NCBI RefSeq assembly: GCF_023822025.1 | Contig: NZ_CP082909.1 | Coordinates: 5,934,001 to 5,998,000 of the forward strand | DNA: 64,000 nt | From: Endozoicomonas sp. 4G | GTDB lineage: Bacteria; Pseudomonadota; Gammaproteobacteria; Pseudomonadales; Endozoicomonadaceae | Direction: 5' to 3' | Part shown: one piece after another, positions 21,701 through 29,265 of the stretch | How positions within the stretch are numbered: position 1 is the first letter of the stretch | Layout: the number at the start of each line of letters is the position of its first letter | The notes under the pieces: generated by a model | Seen by the model: the letters and a program-made list of their open reading frames with translations, nothing else | What the model was told of the DNA's origin: nothing | Database searches by the model: none | Position numbers and translations under genes: made by a program

Positions 21701-24700
21701 GAACACCCTTGGGGACTGGTATTACGAAACCAACTGGAACACTGAAGCCAGCTACTACACCACCTGTTCCTACAAGCCAGAAGCCTGCTCCAATGGTACA
21801 GCCAGCAATTACCTGACCCAGGTTTATGACCGTGGCGGTGAGAACGTCTGGGGGGTTAAGTGGGGCCTCAGCTACGACAAGTACTACGGCAGTAACATGA
21901 CCAATGTCGATCCTGCCGTCTATGTTTCCTATCGTATGTGGATGGATGCCCACACCTATGTGAAGGCAGACAATGCCATTAGTTTTCAGTTCACTGGTTC
22001 GGCTAATGGTTTTATTGACCTGACCTCAAAATCGTCCATTGAACTGACCGGTAACGTTTATAACCCCAGTGGTACCACCAATATCAGCACGCTCAAGAAT
22101 CTGATCACTTCCGGTTCCACCGCCATTACCTCTGACGTGACCACCATTGCTGCCAGAGGCAACATTGGCAGCCGTGATAATGCCCTGGCGATCATTACCG
22201 ATGAGCTGGGTCTGAGTTCCAGTAAGGGTTCTCTCTATTTCAACGTGACAGGCGCTGACGGTGATGTGGAACTTCGACACCTGAAAGCCAAATACGACAT
22301 TGTTGGTATTGTTGACAAGGGCATTGTCGCCAAAGACAGCAGTACGATTATTCAATCGGATCGTCTGGATCTGACCAGCTCTACCGGCGGCATTGGTAAG
22401 GTGGGAACCATTGGTAATACCGGCAGCTACCAGTTCGTCAATATTGCCACCACCGGCACAGTGAAACTGAATGCCGCTACTGATATTGCCGTGAATCAGG
22501 CCACTGGCGACCTTGAGCTCTACAGCGCCAAGGCGAACGAAGAAGTGGTGATCAAGCTGGGTAATGGCCGGATTACCAACGGTATTGGCCGACTGGACAA
22601 GACCGATGAAGAGTTGGCTTATGACGCTGCGGTGTGGGACAGCCTGAATCTGCTGGATGATGACGCCGGTGCTGTAACTGTGTCGTCTTATGAAAACCAG
22701 TTCACGCACAAATACCATACCTACTGGATGATCAAGCAGCGCCTGTCTGACGACAGCGATGCCGGTTTCACCATTGATCCGGCCTTTGTTGAAGCCCTGA
22801 AAGTGCGTTATAACACCACTGACGAAGTGGCACTGACTCGTCTGGTGAAGGCCGATTATCAAGGACTTGAACAGTGGTTCGCAGACCAGGTTGCTGCCGC
22901 TGATGTTTACGACAAGCCAGAAGACGCCATTGGCATTGAGCAGAAAGGAACGCTCTTCGGTTATGACTACGGCGCTCTGCTCACTGGCAGTTACGATCAG
23001 GGCTATCGCCTGACTCTGGCGCAAGACTCCAGCTGGTACACCGGCATGGTGGAGGGTGCGAAGTGGAAACAGAGCCAGCTGGATATCAGTATTTCTGCGA
23101 CAGCACTGAATGGCGACGCCTCAAGCCAGCTGACCAACAGGGAAGCTAACATCAAGGCTTCCGACATTCATCTGATCGCCAATGGCGGCAGTGTTGGCGA
23201 AAACCTCAATGACCTGGTCTTCAGTGTCAGCCGCGATGGTTCCGGAACCATCACCGACGCCCAGAAAGCGGCTCTGCTGGCCGCCGGTGCCGGTGATATT
23301 TCAACGACAGTGACCCAAGATAAGGTAACGTTCAACGTCAAGCAGGTTGACCCGATCAAGATTGATATGTCCGGAGAGCTGTACGCCTCGGCCAGCAAAG
23401 AGATCTATATCGAGTCTAAATCCGGCCTGACCCTGGGCAGTCTGGCTTCTTCCGAAAACGACATTCGTCTGGTGGTGGATGGTGTCATTGATGCCAAATC
23501 AGGGCTGACCAATATCGCTGCCCGTGACCTGTTTATCGCTAATACCCGTGGGGATATTGGCTCGCAGAGCAATGCCCTGAAGCTCAACCTTACCGGAGCG
23601 CTGAGGCAGGCGGGTGCGGCATCAGATATGTACCTTCAGGGTGTGGGTGGTGATCTTTATCTGGGATCAATCAGTGCTGGCGGCCTGCTCTCCATTGCTA
23701 ACAGTAATGATCTTCTGTCGTACAATAACGACAGCTTCCTTGCTGCTGAGTCATTCAATCTCGACGTCAACAGTCATGACCTTGGCAGTAACTCCAGAGC
23801 GTTGAACCTGATTATGACCGGCGCTGGCAGTTTCCGGGCCGACGCAGGCAATGCCTGGCTGAACGTTAAGGACTCCAGCCTGTTCACACTGGGACAAGTT
23901 GATATCGACAAGACCTTGTCCCTCAGCGCTGTGGGAGCCCTGGCTCTGCAGGGGAATCTTGACGCAACGGGCCTGACTCTGGATGCAGATGGCGCTCTGA
24001 CCAGTGGCGGTTACACAATGACTGTGGCTAATGACGCTGATATAGAGGCCGGCAGCATTGATCTGGGCGCCATGAACGTCAAGGTGGGCAGTGCCAATAT
24101 CTACGCCCAGTCTGGCGGCCTCACTCTGGGTGATGTCACTGCATCCAAAGGTTTGTTGACGCTGCTGGCTAATGGTCAGTTGACCCTGAATGGCGACATT
24201 GTGACTCTGGGTGGCAACCTTCTGGCAGATGCCAACAGGATTGTAATGGCTGCCCTGGGCTCTGTGACCAGCTCCGGTAATATCACCATGACGGCGTCGG
24301 ACAGCATGAACCTGTTTAATCTGACCGCCCGCAATGGTGTGGTTGACCTCACCGCCAGCAACGGCTTTGATGCTCAACTGGGTTCCATTACCGCTACTCG
24401 TCTGGATGCTCGTGAGGTAGATATCGAAACCCAGTCCGACCTGACGCTCAGCGATGCAGTGGCAACCTCTTCAGGTAATCTAAAGCTGACTTCTGGTGGC
24501 GATATGTTCCTGAATGCGGATATCACCAGTGATCAGGGGTCCATTATTCTGGATGGACAGAAGTCGCTGTACGCCACACGTCGTATGAAGTCTGGACAGG
24601 ACCTGAAGATCATCACCAAAGGCAACCAGGAGTTAAGCACTCTGGAGGTTGGTGGCAACCTGGATATTGATCTGGAAGACGGCTCAGCCCTGAGCATTGC

Positions 24701-27542
24701 CTCCGCAACTGTGGCCGGGCTTGTGGATATTCTTTCCAGTGGCGACCTGACTCTGTCCGGCTCGTTGGCTGCCAGCGATGTCAGTATTGAAACAACCGGT
24801 GGGCTGACCTCTGGTGGTTCCATCCGCTCTGCCACAGGTTCCATGACCTTAAAGATGGGCAAAGGCCTGAATGTTCAGGGTGATATCACAGCCTTCAGCA
24901 ATATGGATATTGTTGCCATTGAAGGCGTCACCATGGCACCCGGCAAGAGTATTACCGCCGGTGGTTACATGGATATCGATGCCGCCTTTATCAACATGAG
25001 CGACAACAGCCTGATGAAATCCGGCGCTGATATGAAGCTCTACACACCGGGCTCCATGTTACTGGGCACTCTGGAAGTGGGCGGTGATCTGGATATCGAC
25101 ATTGAATCGGGTGCCGAGCTTGCCATCAGCAGTGCCACGGTGGCCGGTATTGTCGACATTCTTTCCAGTGGCGATCTGGATCTGTCCGGCTCTCTGGCAG
25201 CCGGTGATGTGACCATTGAAACGGCAGGCGATCTGACTACCGGTGGTTCCATCAGTGCTTCTGCTGGTGCCATGACCCTGAAGATGGGTAAGGGCTTGAA
25301 TGTTCAGGGTGATATCAGCGCTTTGGGTAATATGAATATAGAAGCGGTTGAGGGTGTTCTGATTGCTTCAGGCAGAAGCGTGAGCGCCGGTGGTATTTCA
25401 ATAGAGACAGATACTCTGTCACTGAACAATGATAGTCGTTTAATTTCCGAAAATGGTATCACTGTGTCGCTTAACTCTTTTGAGATGGGTGACGGTGTGG
25501 AAATCTCTGCGGTCAATGACATCGATATGACAGTCCAAAGCCAGATTATTCTGAATGGCCCGGTAAGCTCCAGCGCAGGTTCCATTCAAATGACGGGAAC
25601 TGAAGGTCTGGATATTCTGCACAGCCTCAATGCCGGTCAGGATATAGTGCTGACTGTTCCGGAAACCGTTGTTCTGCCCACCGAAAAACAGCTGCTGGCT
25701 GGCGGCAACATCAGTGTGAATTCTGACTGGCTGGATCTACAGGGCAATAACCATTTGCACGCAGGGGCGAACCTGACACTCACCAATAATGGCATGAGTC
25801 TGCCCGACACCACCAGCCTGAGAGCGGGCGGTGATATGGCGCTGCTGACCGTTGGACAGGTCAGCTTGAATGGCCAGGTACAGCAGACCGGAGGCTCTTT
25901 CCAGGTCAACACTGACAGTGATATCCAGCTCAAGCAGGACATTAATGCCGGTGGACATATTCTGTTGAATACGCCGACAGATGTGTACCTGAAAGCGGGT
26001 CGAAGCCTGATTGCAGAAGAAGACCTGCGGGTTGAGTCCGACGGCCTCTATCTGGGACGAAACACGGTGCTTGATGCCGGTGGCAATCTGGCGTTGATGA
26101 ATAATACCCTGTCACTGCCTGACAGTGTGCAGATCAGCTCGGGTGGTGATTTTGAGCTTGAGACTGATGGAGAGCTCTATCTGAGCGGTACCATCGGGGA
26201 TATTGGCGGTTCCCTGCGGATTCGCAGCGACGAGCTGTATGTCTACCAGGATCTGAATGCCGGGGAGAGCATTGAGCTGGGTGCCACCTACCGTATTTAT
26301 CAGCAGTATCGCAGAAGTCTGGTGGCTGGCGAGGATATCAGACTCAGTACTGACCATTATTACACCGGCTACCGGACCAGCCTGACGGCTGGGGATGATA
26401 TTTCCGTATCTACCCTGGATGGGCTCGACTTCTACTACGTCAGTGCTGGTGGTGATTTCGCTGTTGAAAGTAAATACGGTGACGTTTATTTCAGTGAGTC
26501 TGTCACAGCGGGTGGGGACATGAGTGTTCAGTCTGGTAATAATGTCTATCTCTCATCATGGAACGACATTACTGCGGGCTCTCTTTCCATAGGCACAGCG
26601 GATCAGTCTGGAGCTTATTATTTCTCAGTGGGGCACGACAGCACCATCGAGACAGAGGCCGACTTGCTGGTGAACACCATCTACAGCCAGGACTATGATG
26701 AACTGATTGTTGGCGGAGATTTCACGGCAAAGGCTGAGCATGGCTCTGTTTATTTCCAGAAGTCTGTGACAGCAGGTGGCGCTGTGAACCTCCACTCTGG
26801 AAGGGATATCTACCTCTCGGCCTGGGAGCGTCTCAAGGCCCAATCACTGACCATAGGCTCCTCTGAGTTTTATGGAGCTGAGCATTTCTCAATGGGCTAT
26901 AACAGCTCAATTGAAACCCGTGGCGCAGTAGCCATTCATACCCGCTGGAACCAGTATCTTGGCAGTCTGACATCCCATGCTGATGGGCTGGCCTTTGAAC
27001 TGACCTCTGCACGGGGAGCCATTTACGGAAATTATGAGTACCGATTCAGCAAGTATCATGATGCCAGTCACCTGACAGCCACTAACGGACGGGCTGTTCT
27101 TCAGGCTGCTACCGGTATCGGCGATCCACTGGTGGTTGATCTGCCATGGCTTTCAGCAGAAACTGAGAGTGGCAATATCAATATTCTGGCTCGTGCCGAT
27201 CTTGAGGCCAGTCTGCTGAAGGCGACCCGTGGTGATATCTACATGACCACCCTGGGCGCTCTGTCCATTGATGAGCTGGCGGGTAACGCCTGGCTGGTGG
27301 TGGGTGATCTGCTCTTTGCCCGGAAAATGACCATGGAGTACGGTTCGATTCGGGCTGAAAATGGTGTGGAGGTTGAAGAACTCAGCCTGACTGGCAGACA
27401 TGGCGTTAGCTTTTATGCGCCTGACATCCGGGTGACTCAGGTAGATGATGATGGCACCAGAACTCAAGTTGAGGCACAGCGTTATACCTATATCAAGCCT
27501 GCCTCAAAAAGTAGAACTCGGAGGTGGGGGCGATTTTTCTAA
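9705..27542 (+). CDS. Giant two-partner-secretion exoprotein (TpsA, leukotoxin LktA/filamentous haemagglutinin type)
   Basis: About 5,945 residues. ATG 9705 is chosen over the TTG at 9639 because AAGGAAGG precedes it and the protein then opens with a long signal region. Residues ~40-180 form the TPS secretion domain: NASAINVFDKFVVS, ANLIVPNDASNLVNIV, GGNVVFASSAGFIVGETGIV and NVGKLSIKTP. The body is a beta-helix made of short repeats rich in Gly, Ala, Ser, Asn and Asp, with recurring patterns such as VDADxVxVSA and ALAVALNL as in LktA-family adhesins. A coiled coil (residues ~3,345-3,430) interrupts it, and one Cys pair lies near residue 4,020. Residues ~4,800-5,950 are shorter repeats with a clear internal duplication. 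The very basic C-terminus (SRTRRWGRFF) has no anchor. It is exported by the TpsB protein 7 bases downstream. Likely adhesin; toxin activity is not shown. Confidence 0.9.
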   Translation: MTCFNRTFLSTSIDLANRVKRSRVSWPVVTGALFSGPVVAVDNDIRAVSGITSVSSAGNVHTITSNKRSNASAINVFDKFVVSTSHTANLIVPNDASNLVNIVRGSDAPAVHGILNSYKNGSLGGNVVFASSAGFIVGETGIVNVGKLSIKTPDSSDITALLSNGEPVDSEITDLLNNSFSVSSSGLVRIQGKVNTASGVDIYANTIHVDEKAIIIAGNTAAATGVSNYGQNNDYTAVNVDDLTTPNELKVDGGTLVLKASSSADDAINLSGDLYADGGFTITADNIAINSGSVLDTEGSATITAAAAASISGTLAAESGIRIDSKDIDLNSGSVLDTRNTGDTARGDVTLTASASQDVSLASASATTNIDFSGQVYAGSLTASATSKAASSIKEEPGVAIGSVVGGALAGASFYLMDADADATVNVNSGANINASGNVSLASESHAVSDASAITLGNALPGALAAVYATSDATSTTHVKSGATIQAGGNLDVSAHNESYVAATAFNLIAEDANKVVIAAAVGESDVDATARIDSGVTLDANNLVVAAENQNYYHISASAYGLKATRYGLAVAVGDFDTRATAELGSSLGTDLDKTGNVTITALDRTLNQRVHSGVTVGSNIFMRTIGSKAISGISALQNGVHNFTNKYLPTGHSAPTDETGKVSFKGGLAFSLNLSDHDAYSFLGTNVSGQTDAPRILATGNILVASQTDLGSDNQAVAGGSNNGALGGDQGGYRTSAETAVSAPKQGSSGSNQTPASDKSLALALNLAINDSDAVAEVGQSVQISAANLGVIAAQHMPIVSTYDKWDTFSDVVGKFNGVGGLQNNLLTGFANAGAAADKKAYGGSFNVLWNDMDTKAWIGDKAKITTTGTGNWSASRALKANSEVPGILGSSKVFKDVTYTFSFNDSVAVRAYNLMETATIAGNLGTLGLIPNATGTNEKGKSVGGSISYIQQSGSAVAGIGKATVNATGNIGVYAETDERHFLVTPSSGQASGIGFSGVLGFLNSEVLTHASLHNQAQLSADNLVIIADHEFGNWAAAGAFSWSDQSAVGIAIAANVSQGDTKAFIGDNSKEYKKVKFQDKNNNETDKPAPSSPTAPDPTKGIVVNSVSVRARATGTNGSLAVAGALTTEPSDEPGIGAKFENWYNGLSSKLAANYTGASGSSSDSSIGKSSESGKNDDSGSGSGKSSAEVSKDQLGLTGAGSFTVSVNNMDAKAIIDGAAISGHQNGSSYNDVDVDVQALEKVISASATGSAALSMLGANSPTNQDTIAGAISYQISFNDALAWIKDSVITYADDVNVQALHGGELTSVALALSVTRPDSSSGQTRNGALSISGAQIYDGTSARIEGSSISSNQGANNDLEVSAYNNSYVGVGGGTLYGGGKQGGGLAITFAEINDPSAIPGDANPDGNNVLSTAYDEDVYNGAATEAIVDFSGSNRSYLNNFDRVDISARSLNRIGIGAAGIGYNNNQEDSLGFQGSFAIGSIGADTKALIKGTNISGAGVVNLNASGEKDGDLDKILSDLGSSNTNKDYDFSGAEAMDNTNVHTSDDGSGSTYNYSSEGKRIIAVAGAVQMGKKNLGISYAHADVKSETKARMKDVNINKSGTGAEVNVNARDNSLLYSVAIGVGVGTGGFSGVGSVAVNRLNNQVLAEIGDWNGSDKGTINASDLSVVAQNDMDLINVAGSVAVASGQGGATAGGLAVALNLVGTDEHSTKARISNTSLKVDEDLTVRALSGTANNHNLLVGNAIAIGANLGQSGIGFAGAISTNNVDQTIEAGIKDTNTNRSSAASSTSGGDVVVQGQDYSDSVATAWMGAGSGNGSAGGVAIATNRVDSDVTAEVLGNKGNPGSTTLKAQNVTVDAFRRNWLLTIDAGVAASKQVSLAGSVGTGVIDGNVTARIADDARVDAWNNVLVNADALSVNLVGSGAVGIGVDAGAGAVAIATAMEYGKTEAYIDDAVVIAKGKGSTMQVDTGDLKGYGDLPDLATAGDSSNPDAVSMGDLTSGFNTLSVERTKESVNGLVVNATSRTKQRAITVGGAGGKTVAINANVATNGTYNATKAYIKDSTINSGVSGEDGADVYVRANAHEAGLAVSAGVAVAGGGEAAGAGVGGFATNAQKRSSEATLENSTVNADKVTIDANTSKLAQAVSAGVAAGLGTTGGLGGAASVVITEQAGNTRAWLRGGTTNAREVVVVSDRRQEANVAAGAAGIGTTVGVGVGLAVNIVGGDSKAIIGNDLDDNGDTLTTTVNSDTVTVDADRVSSAKSYVFGAGLGGGYGVAAMINTTEFRGETRAAIHGYLKNSNLTTDIRGSDGSSAATRVNVNAQELQDADQWAAGIGAGASLGVGAVANVLLGRSQVYSEVVGSDIEAGTLDIDANAQRQSDLISVAGAASTNAAAALSIGLALYGQGDTTAEDGTNAEDEFDPSRNEANTVLATDTASYNRHLSDEEIATLAADNNVTITRSQAPSTSTTTESGKSLKLSGESVTAARISGGKIDVDTLNVNSRTLQHSYQGLGAAQASSVGIAGVVGISRSYEMNIATVDSNIKADNVVIGASLENASSDDGALAMKSFIVGLGGTSVVINYTDARSENRVVAGINSAEGNDTGDLEVTATDSTDIRLGDVSSGKPSSVTDGSLNINIGAGALGVSVGYAEKDSDIDAWVGETGKLIDGYNNITVSALNQGMVKSTGFALAGGLLAGVQGVVTDAHDDSDVKATVYGTIDTGSDASAVNINAQSASELYASAYGVTVAAGGSMGGSFAYAIADTKAEAEVADGTVFNGSGEVIVRSETGSGADGYQSAYAAAFAASGGLLLGIAGSEARATNKSQSIARVGDGVYLPYADFTVNARHTGVQIADADGYFVGWVAGGYQTGVAQSFSSSRVEFGKDPIAALERPGDLTLDATSYNQNQSFTTAGGGGYYSGSAAESVMDAGDHSSGNESAAVKIDDWSGNYRMVPVDAGGVYISASSETEFFTGTDATTVSVVGGSGATSLVEVDTNARVDLGENVSFSALDIDIDAFNSAYQIQNPYFNGFTSSIHGAGGGAANGTAGLSYQNLKNLAAEVLVGKNAVLKISDLAWMDSIYDHNIMLDANTDFFVYDESKLEIGGALQGAGAESDVDVKTRNKISLGEGARLYNPRGEIGIGTYSRGSAVSQANVTVWAAAGVAGGVSTVDLDVLNQIDIGKNAIINGYGNVGIYSGRGSHYFQENQLTGNALANVYNWTAIPIPAGNKAKSNITLNNKVNFADGFDIGSDSHVFIEANEGQVSSTHRGIEKNPYLELFSSETSFGSSDSSTSNILTFNGNGKVVAGQYAYQWVEIESDGTINNQLYRYGTAARMNEQYSSRAELAAYIKDLQDRVDLLESWDGSSTLIDGITVSDGDGEDTGSTSGTGSENTVDGGENPYQDEINELKSEIVLLSAIVNDLSANPNDAIRVADVQATAGNINLVADTITLAGSNKPTFTAKGDAYIKVENKTDEHLLLENLSITNQTGGNVFVTGGASLGNSYIFEQSGSDYTSKTGIDISHAPTGANYLDSDVIINGDISNLLSSVNIDVAEGDLIQQATIEANAINLNVENGSLLLNSNKPQTYGRDPKALVNYTAGWKPSAEGFVQLYINDKYSTAINATGINDFNNWFTGRAIRHTDDQKSYYQGGSYGYDEMNIYFNWGFSDSKEYHGSDAIVFEMRSNSGSRGGSKWKFKPVQNLQSKLEQSASYSQVKSSLGGTGTSIIGEKVVINAARLDINGKIIVGTDNAWSVDVGSGFDATVAEYIRDAGLSAGDVINIRPGESKALWVRHPSLPGLKTLKYYDFDVSSSNGTSGIGLTYDVATGKLRANDIPVSGGGYVAIRARISSTGEEGNITVKDGLGQIDINNDSSKQLVLGTISAGDDATGVIRITDLNKRKNGSYYSEWFVHSPGNKIRQYETDAWAVSYDESNYVKSLGGTGTTSTMTYNPMAGQLFYIREGATVVRSFDPPGDSSAPYDGKSIDGYFAKYPNTLGDWYYETNWNTEASYYTTCSYKPEACSNGTASNYLTQVYDRGGENVWGVKWGLSYDKYYGSNMTNVDPAVYVSYRMWMDAHTYVKADNAISFQFTGSANGFIDLTSKSSIELTGNVYNPSGTTNISTLKNLITSGSTAITSDVTTIAARGNIGSRDNALAIITDELGLSSSKGSLYFNVTGADGDVELRHLKAKYDIVGIVDKGIVAKDSSTIIQSDRLDLTSSTGGIGKVGTIGNTGSYQFVNIATTGTVKLNAATDIAVNQATGDLELYSAKANEEVVIKLGNGRITNGIGRLDKTDEELAYDAAVWDSLNLLDDDAGAVTVSSYENQFTHKYHTYWMIKQRLSDDSDAGFTIDPAFVEALKVRYNTTDEVALTRLVKADYQGLEQWFADQVAAADVYDKPEDAIGIEQKGTLFGYDYGALLTGSYDQGYRLTLAQDSSWYTGMVEGAKWKQSQLDISISATALNGDASSQLTNREANIKASDIHLIANGGSVGENLNDLVFSVSRDGSGTITDAQKAALLAAGAGDISTTVTQDKVTFNVKQVDPIKIDMSGELYASASKEIYIESKSGLTLGSLASSENDIRLVVDGVIDAKSGLTNIAARDLFIANTRGDIGSQSNALKLNLTGALRQAGAASDMYLQGVGGDLYLGSISAGGLLSIANSNDLLSYNNDSFLAAESFNLDVNSHDLGSNSRALNLIMTGAGSFRADAGNAWLNVKDSSLFTLGQVDIDKTLSLSAVGALALQGNLDATGLTLDADGALTSGGYTMTVANDADIEAGSIDLGAMNVKVGSANIYAQSGGLTLGDVTASKGLLTLLANGQLTLNGDIVTLGGNLLADANRIVMAALGSVTSSGNITMTASDSMNLFNLTARNGVVDLTASNGFDAQLGSITATRLDAREVDIETQSDLTLSDAVATSSGNLKLTSGGDMFLNADITSDQGSIILDGQKSLYATRRMKSGQDLKIITKGNQELSTLEVGGNLDIDLEDGSALSIASATVAGLVDILSSGDLTLSGSLAASDVSIETTGGLTSGGSIRSATGSMTLKMGKGLNVQGDITAFSNMDIVAIEGVTMAPGKSITAGGYMDIDAAFINMSDNSLMKSGADMKLYTPGSMLLGTLEVGGDLDIDIESGAELAISSATVAGIVDILSSGDLDLSGSLAAGDVTIETAGDLTTGGSISASAGAMTLKMGKGLNVQGDISALGNMNIEAVEGVLIASGRSVSAGGISIETDTLSLNNDSRLISENGITVSLNSFEMGDGVEISAVNDIDMTVQSQIILNGPVSSSAGSIQMTGTEGLDILHSLNAGQDIVLTVPETVVLPTEKQLLAGGNISVNSDWLDLQGNNHLHAGANLTLTNNGMSLPDTTSLRAGGDMALLTVGQVSLNGQVQQTGGSFQVNTDSDIQLKQDINAGGHILLNTPTDVYLKAGRSLIAEEDLRVESDGLYLGRNTVLDAGGNLALMNNTLSLPDSVQISSGGDFELETDGELYLSGTIGDIGGSLRIRSDELYVYQDLNAGESIELGATYRIYQQYRRSLVAGEDIRLSTDHYYTGYRTSLTAGDDISVSTLDGLDFYYVSAGGDFAVESKYGDVYFSESVTAGGDMSVQSGNNVYLSSWNDITAGSLSIGTADQSGAYYFSVGHDSTIETEADLLVNTIYSQDYDELIVGGDFTAKAEHGSVYFQKSVTAGGAVNLHSGRDIYLSAWERLKAQSLTIGSSEFYGAEHFSMGYNSSIETRGAVAIHTRWNQYLGSLTSHADGLAFELTSARGAIYGNYEYRFSKYHDASHLTATNGRAVLQAATGIGDPLVVDLPWLSAETESGNINILARADLEASLLKATRGDIYMTTLGALSIDELAGNAWLVVGDLLFARKMTMEYGSIRAENGVEVEELSLTGRHGVSFYAPDIRVTQVDDDGTRTQVEAQRYTYIKPASKSRTRRWGRFF
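24642..25395 (+). repeat. Internal 429-base tandem duplication in the adhesin gene
   Basis: The stretch starting LEVGGNLDIDLEDGSALSIA (24642) recurs as LEVGGDLDIDIESGAELAIS (25071), exactly 143 codons later. Both continue through TVAG.VDILSSGDL, SGSLAA.DV and MTLKMGKGLNVQGDI. Similarity fades beyond about 25395. Confidence 0.75.
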
Positions 27543-27549
27543 GGAGTAA

Positions 27550-29241
27550 ATGTACTTGGACGTATATAACAAAAAAAATAATACCTGTAGAAAACAGCTT
27601 TTCACTCAATTCCATTTCTCATTAAATGCAGCCGGGCTGGCTTTATGCAGCCTCTGGCTGCAATCCCCCGTCGCTCTGGCCACACAGCCACCCATGCCAG
27701 ACCCTTCGGGAACCCTCAGCAGAGAGATTGAAAAGCAGAAAGAGCACCTGTTAGAACCTGAACTGAAGAAAGAGATACCCGCTGTGAAGAAGGAGCAGGA
27801 GCCGGAAGTGGCCGAGGAAGCCGGTGGTCCAGTGCTTCTTCTACAGGGCATTCGCTTCACGGAATCCAGACACCTGTCCCGTGAGGAATTGCAGTCGCTG
27901 GCAGCGCCCTGGTTGGGTAAAGAAGTCAATTACCAGGATCTGCAAACCCTTCTTGGAGCCGTTAAACAACTCTACCGGAGCAAGGGAATTTACACAGCCA
28001 CCGCCGTATTTCCAGAGCAGAAGATAGAGAATGGACTGGTCAGCATCAGGCTGGTGGAAGGTCGCTTTGGTGAACTGGTTCTTGCTGGCGAAGTGGCAGA
28101 AGGTGACAGGGAGTATGTTCAGAAGTGGATCAATACCGACTGGCAGAAAGACTCCATCGACGTTGAAGCCCTGGAGCGGGATATCCTGTTCTATAACCGG
28201 GTTCACGGCCAGAGGTTGCAGTCCGAGCTGAAGGCCGGGCAGGCGTTTGGGCTGACGGATGTGGTTGTGCAGATTCCTCAATCGGAAGAAGGCGCATCGC
28301 TTTATTTTGATAACCACGGCACTGAAAGCGCCGGAGAAGAGCAGTTAAGCCTGCTCTACCAGAAAACGTCGGTGCTCAGCCACGGCGACAAATTGCTGGG
28401 CTACGGTCTGGCATCTAATGGGCTAAAGTCGTTCAGTGCCAGTTATAACCGGGTGGTGGGCGAAGACGGCTGGCGGCTGGGAGGCAGTTTTCAGTACACC
28501 GACAGCGAGCTGGAACTGACGACACTGGATGTCGACGTGATCGGTGACACAACACGTTACACCCTGGATGCCAGTCACCTGCTCTGGTCAGATATTAATG
28601 GCTGGCAGAACCTGCTTTTTTCTGCCAGCAGTACCCGCTCGGAAAACGCTGTGGCCGATGAACCTTTGTCGGATTATCGCAACGATCAATTGCAGTTCGG
28701 GCAGGAATTGAATCTGCTGGGGGATAACTGGCAGGTCAATGGCCGAGTGACGTTCAGCAAAGTTCGCAGTAAGTCGATTCTCAATGATGATGAGAGCTAC
28801 CTGAGTCTGTTGAGCCCACGACTGACAATGGTTTATAACTTTGAATCGCCACTTTATGTGCTGTCCACATGGGAAGCCCAATGGGCCAGTAAAGCCGGCC
28901 TGCCTTCGAGTCTTGGCTTTGCTCTTGGCGGGCTGTACAGCATTCGGGGGTATAACAACAGTGTTGTTACCGGCGACAAAGGCTGGCGCCAGCAGACCGA
29001 GCTGCACTACTCTGGCTTGTTCTACCGACAAAGCAGCATCGAACCCTTTGTTTTTCTTGATCATGGCGAGACGAGGATGCCGGGTTTCCATGCAAAGCTC
29101 ACTTCTGCCGGACTGGGGACAAAAGTCTCTGCCAGATGGGGTGCTCTGGAAGTCGCCGCTGCTCAGACACTTGAGCCGGTGGGTGTCTCAGGGAATGATT
29201 TTCGGGTTTATGTTCGGCTTAGCCTGACCGGTTGGGAGTGA
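27550..29241 (+). CDS. TpsB outer-membrane transporter (ShlB/FhaC/HecB family)
   Basis: 563 residues. AAGGAG overlapping the adhesin stop supplies the ribosome site, so the two are translated as a pair. A signal peptide ends near PVALATQ; a charged linker rich in Lys and Glu follows; the POTRA region runs from about residue 93 to 240 (LLQGIRFTESRHLSREEL, YRSKGIYTATAVFPEQKIEN, VSIRLVEGRFGELVL). The rest is a 16-strand barrel, with the conserved loop-6 motif IRGY at residue 465 inside LGGLYSIRGYNNSVVTGDKG and a C-terminal beta signal (VYVRLSLTGWE). It recognises the TPS domain of the upstream exoprotein and moves it across the outer membrane. Length matches the family. Confidence 0.92.
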   Translation: MYLDVYNKKNNTCRKQLFTQFHFSLNAAGLALCSLWLQSPVALATQPPMPDPSGTLSREIEKQKEHLLEPELKKEIPAVKKEQEPEVAEEAGGPVLLLQGIRFTESRHLSREELQSLAAPWLGKEVNYQDLQTLLGAVKQLYRSKGIYTATAVFPEQKIENGLVSIRLVEGRFGELVLAGEVAEGDREYVQKWINTDWQKDSIDVEALERDILFYNRVHGQRLQSELKAGQAFGLTDVVVQIPQSEEGASLYFDNHGTESAGEEQLSLLYQKTSVLSHGDKLLGYGLASNGLKSFSASYNRVVGEDGWRLGGSFQYTDSELELTTLDVDVIGDTTRYTLDASHLLWSDINGWQNLLFSASSTRSENAVADEPLSDYRNDQLQFGQELNLLGDNWQVNGRVTFSKVRSKSILNDDESYLSLLSPRLTMVYNFESPLYVLSTWEAQWASKAGLPSSLGFALGGLYSIRGYNNSVVTGDKGWRQQTELHYSGLFYRQSSIEPFVFLDHGETRMPGFHAKLTSAGLGTKVSARWGALEVAAAQTLEPVGVSGNDFRVYVRLSLTGWE

Positions 29242-29265
29242 TCTGTAACAGTTGATCTTCAGCGA

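Noticed and set aside
15087-23024. Long minus-strand open frames inside the adhesin gene
   Set aside because: They mirror the biased codon use of the repetitive adhesin, lack ribosome sites and show no family motifs.
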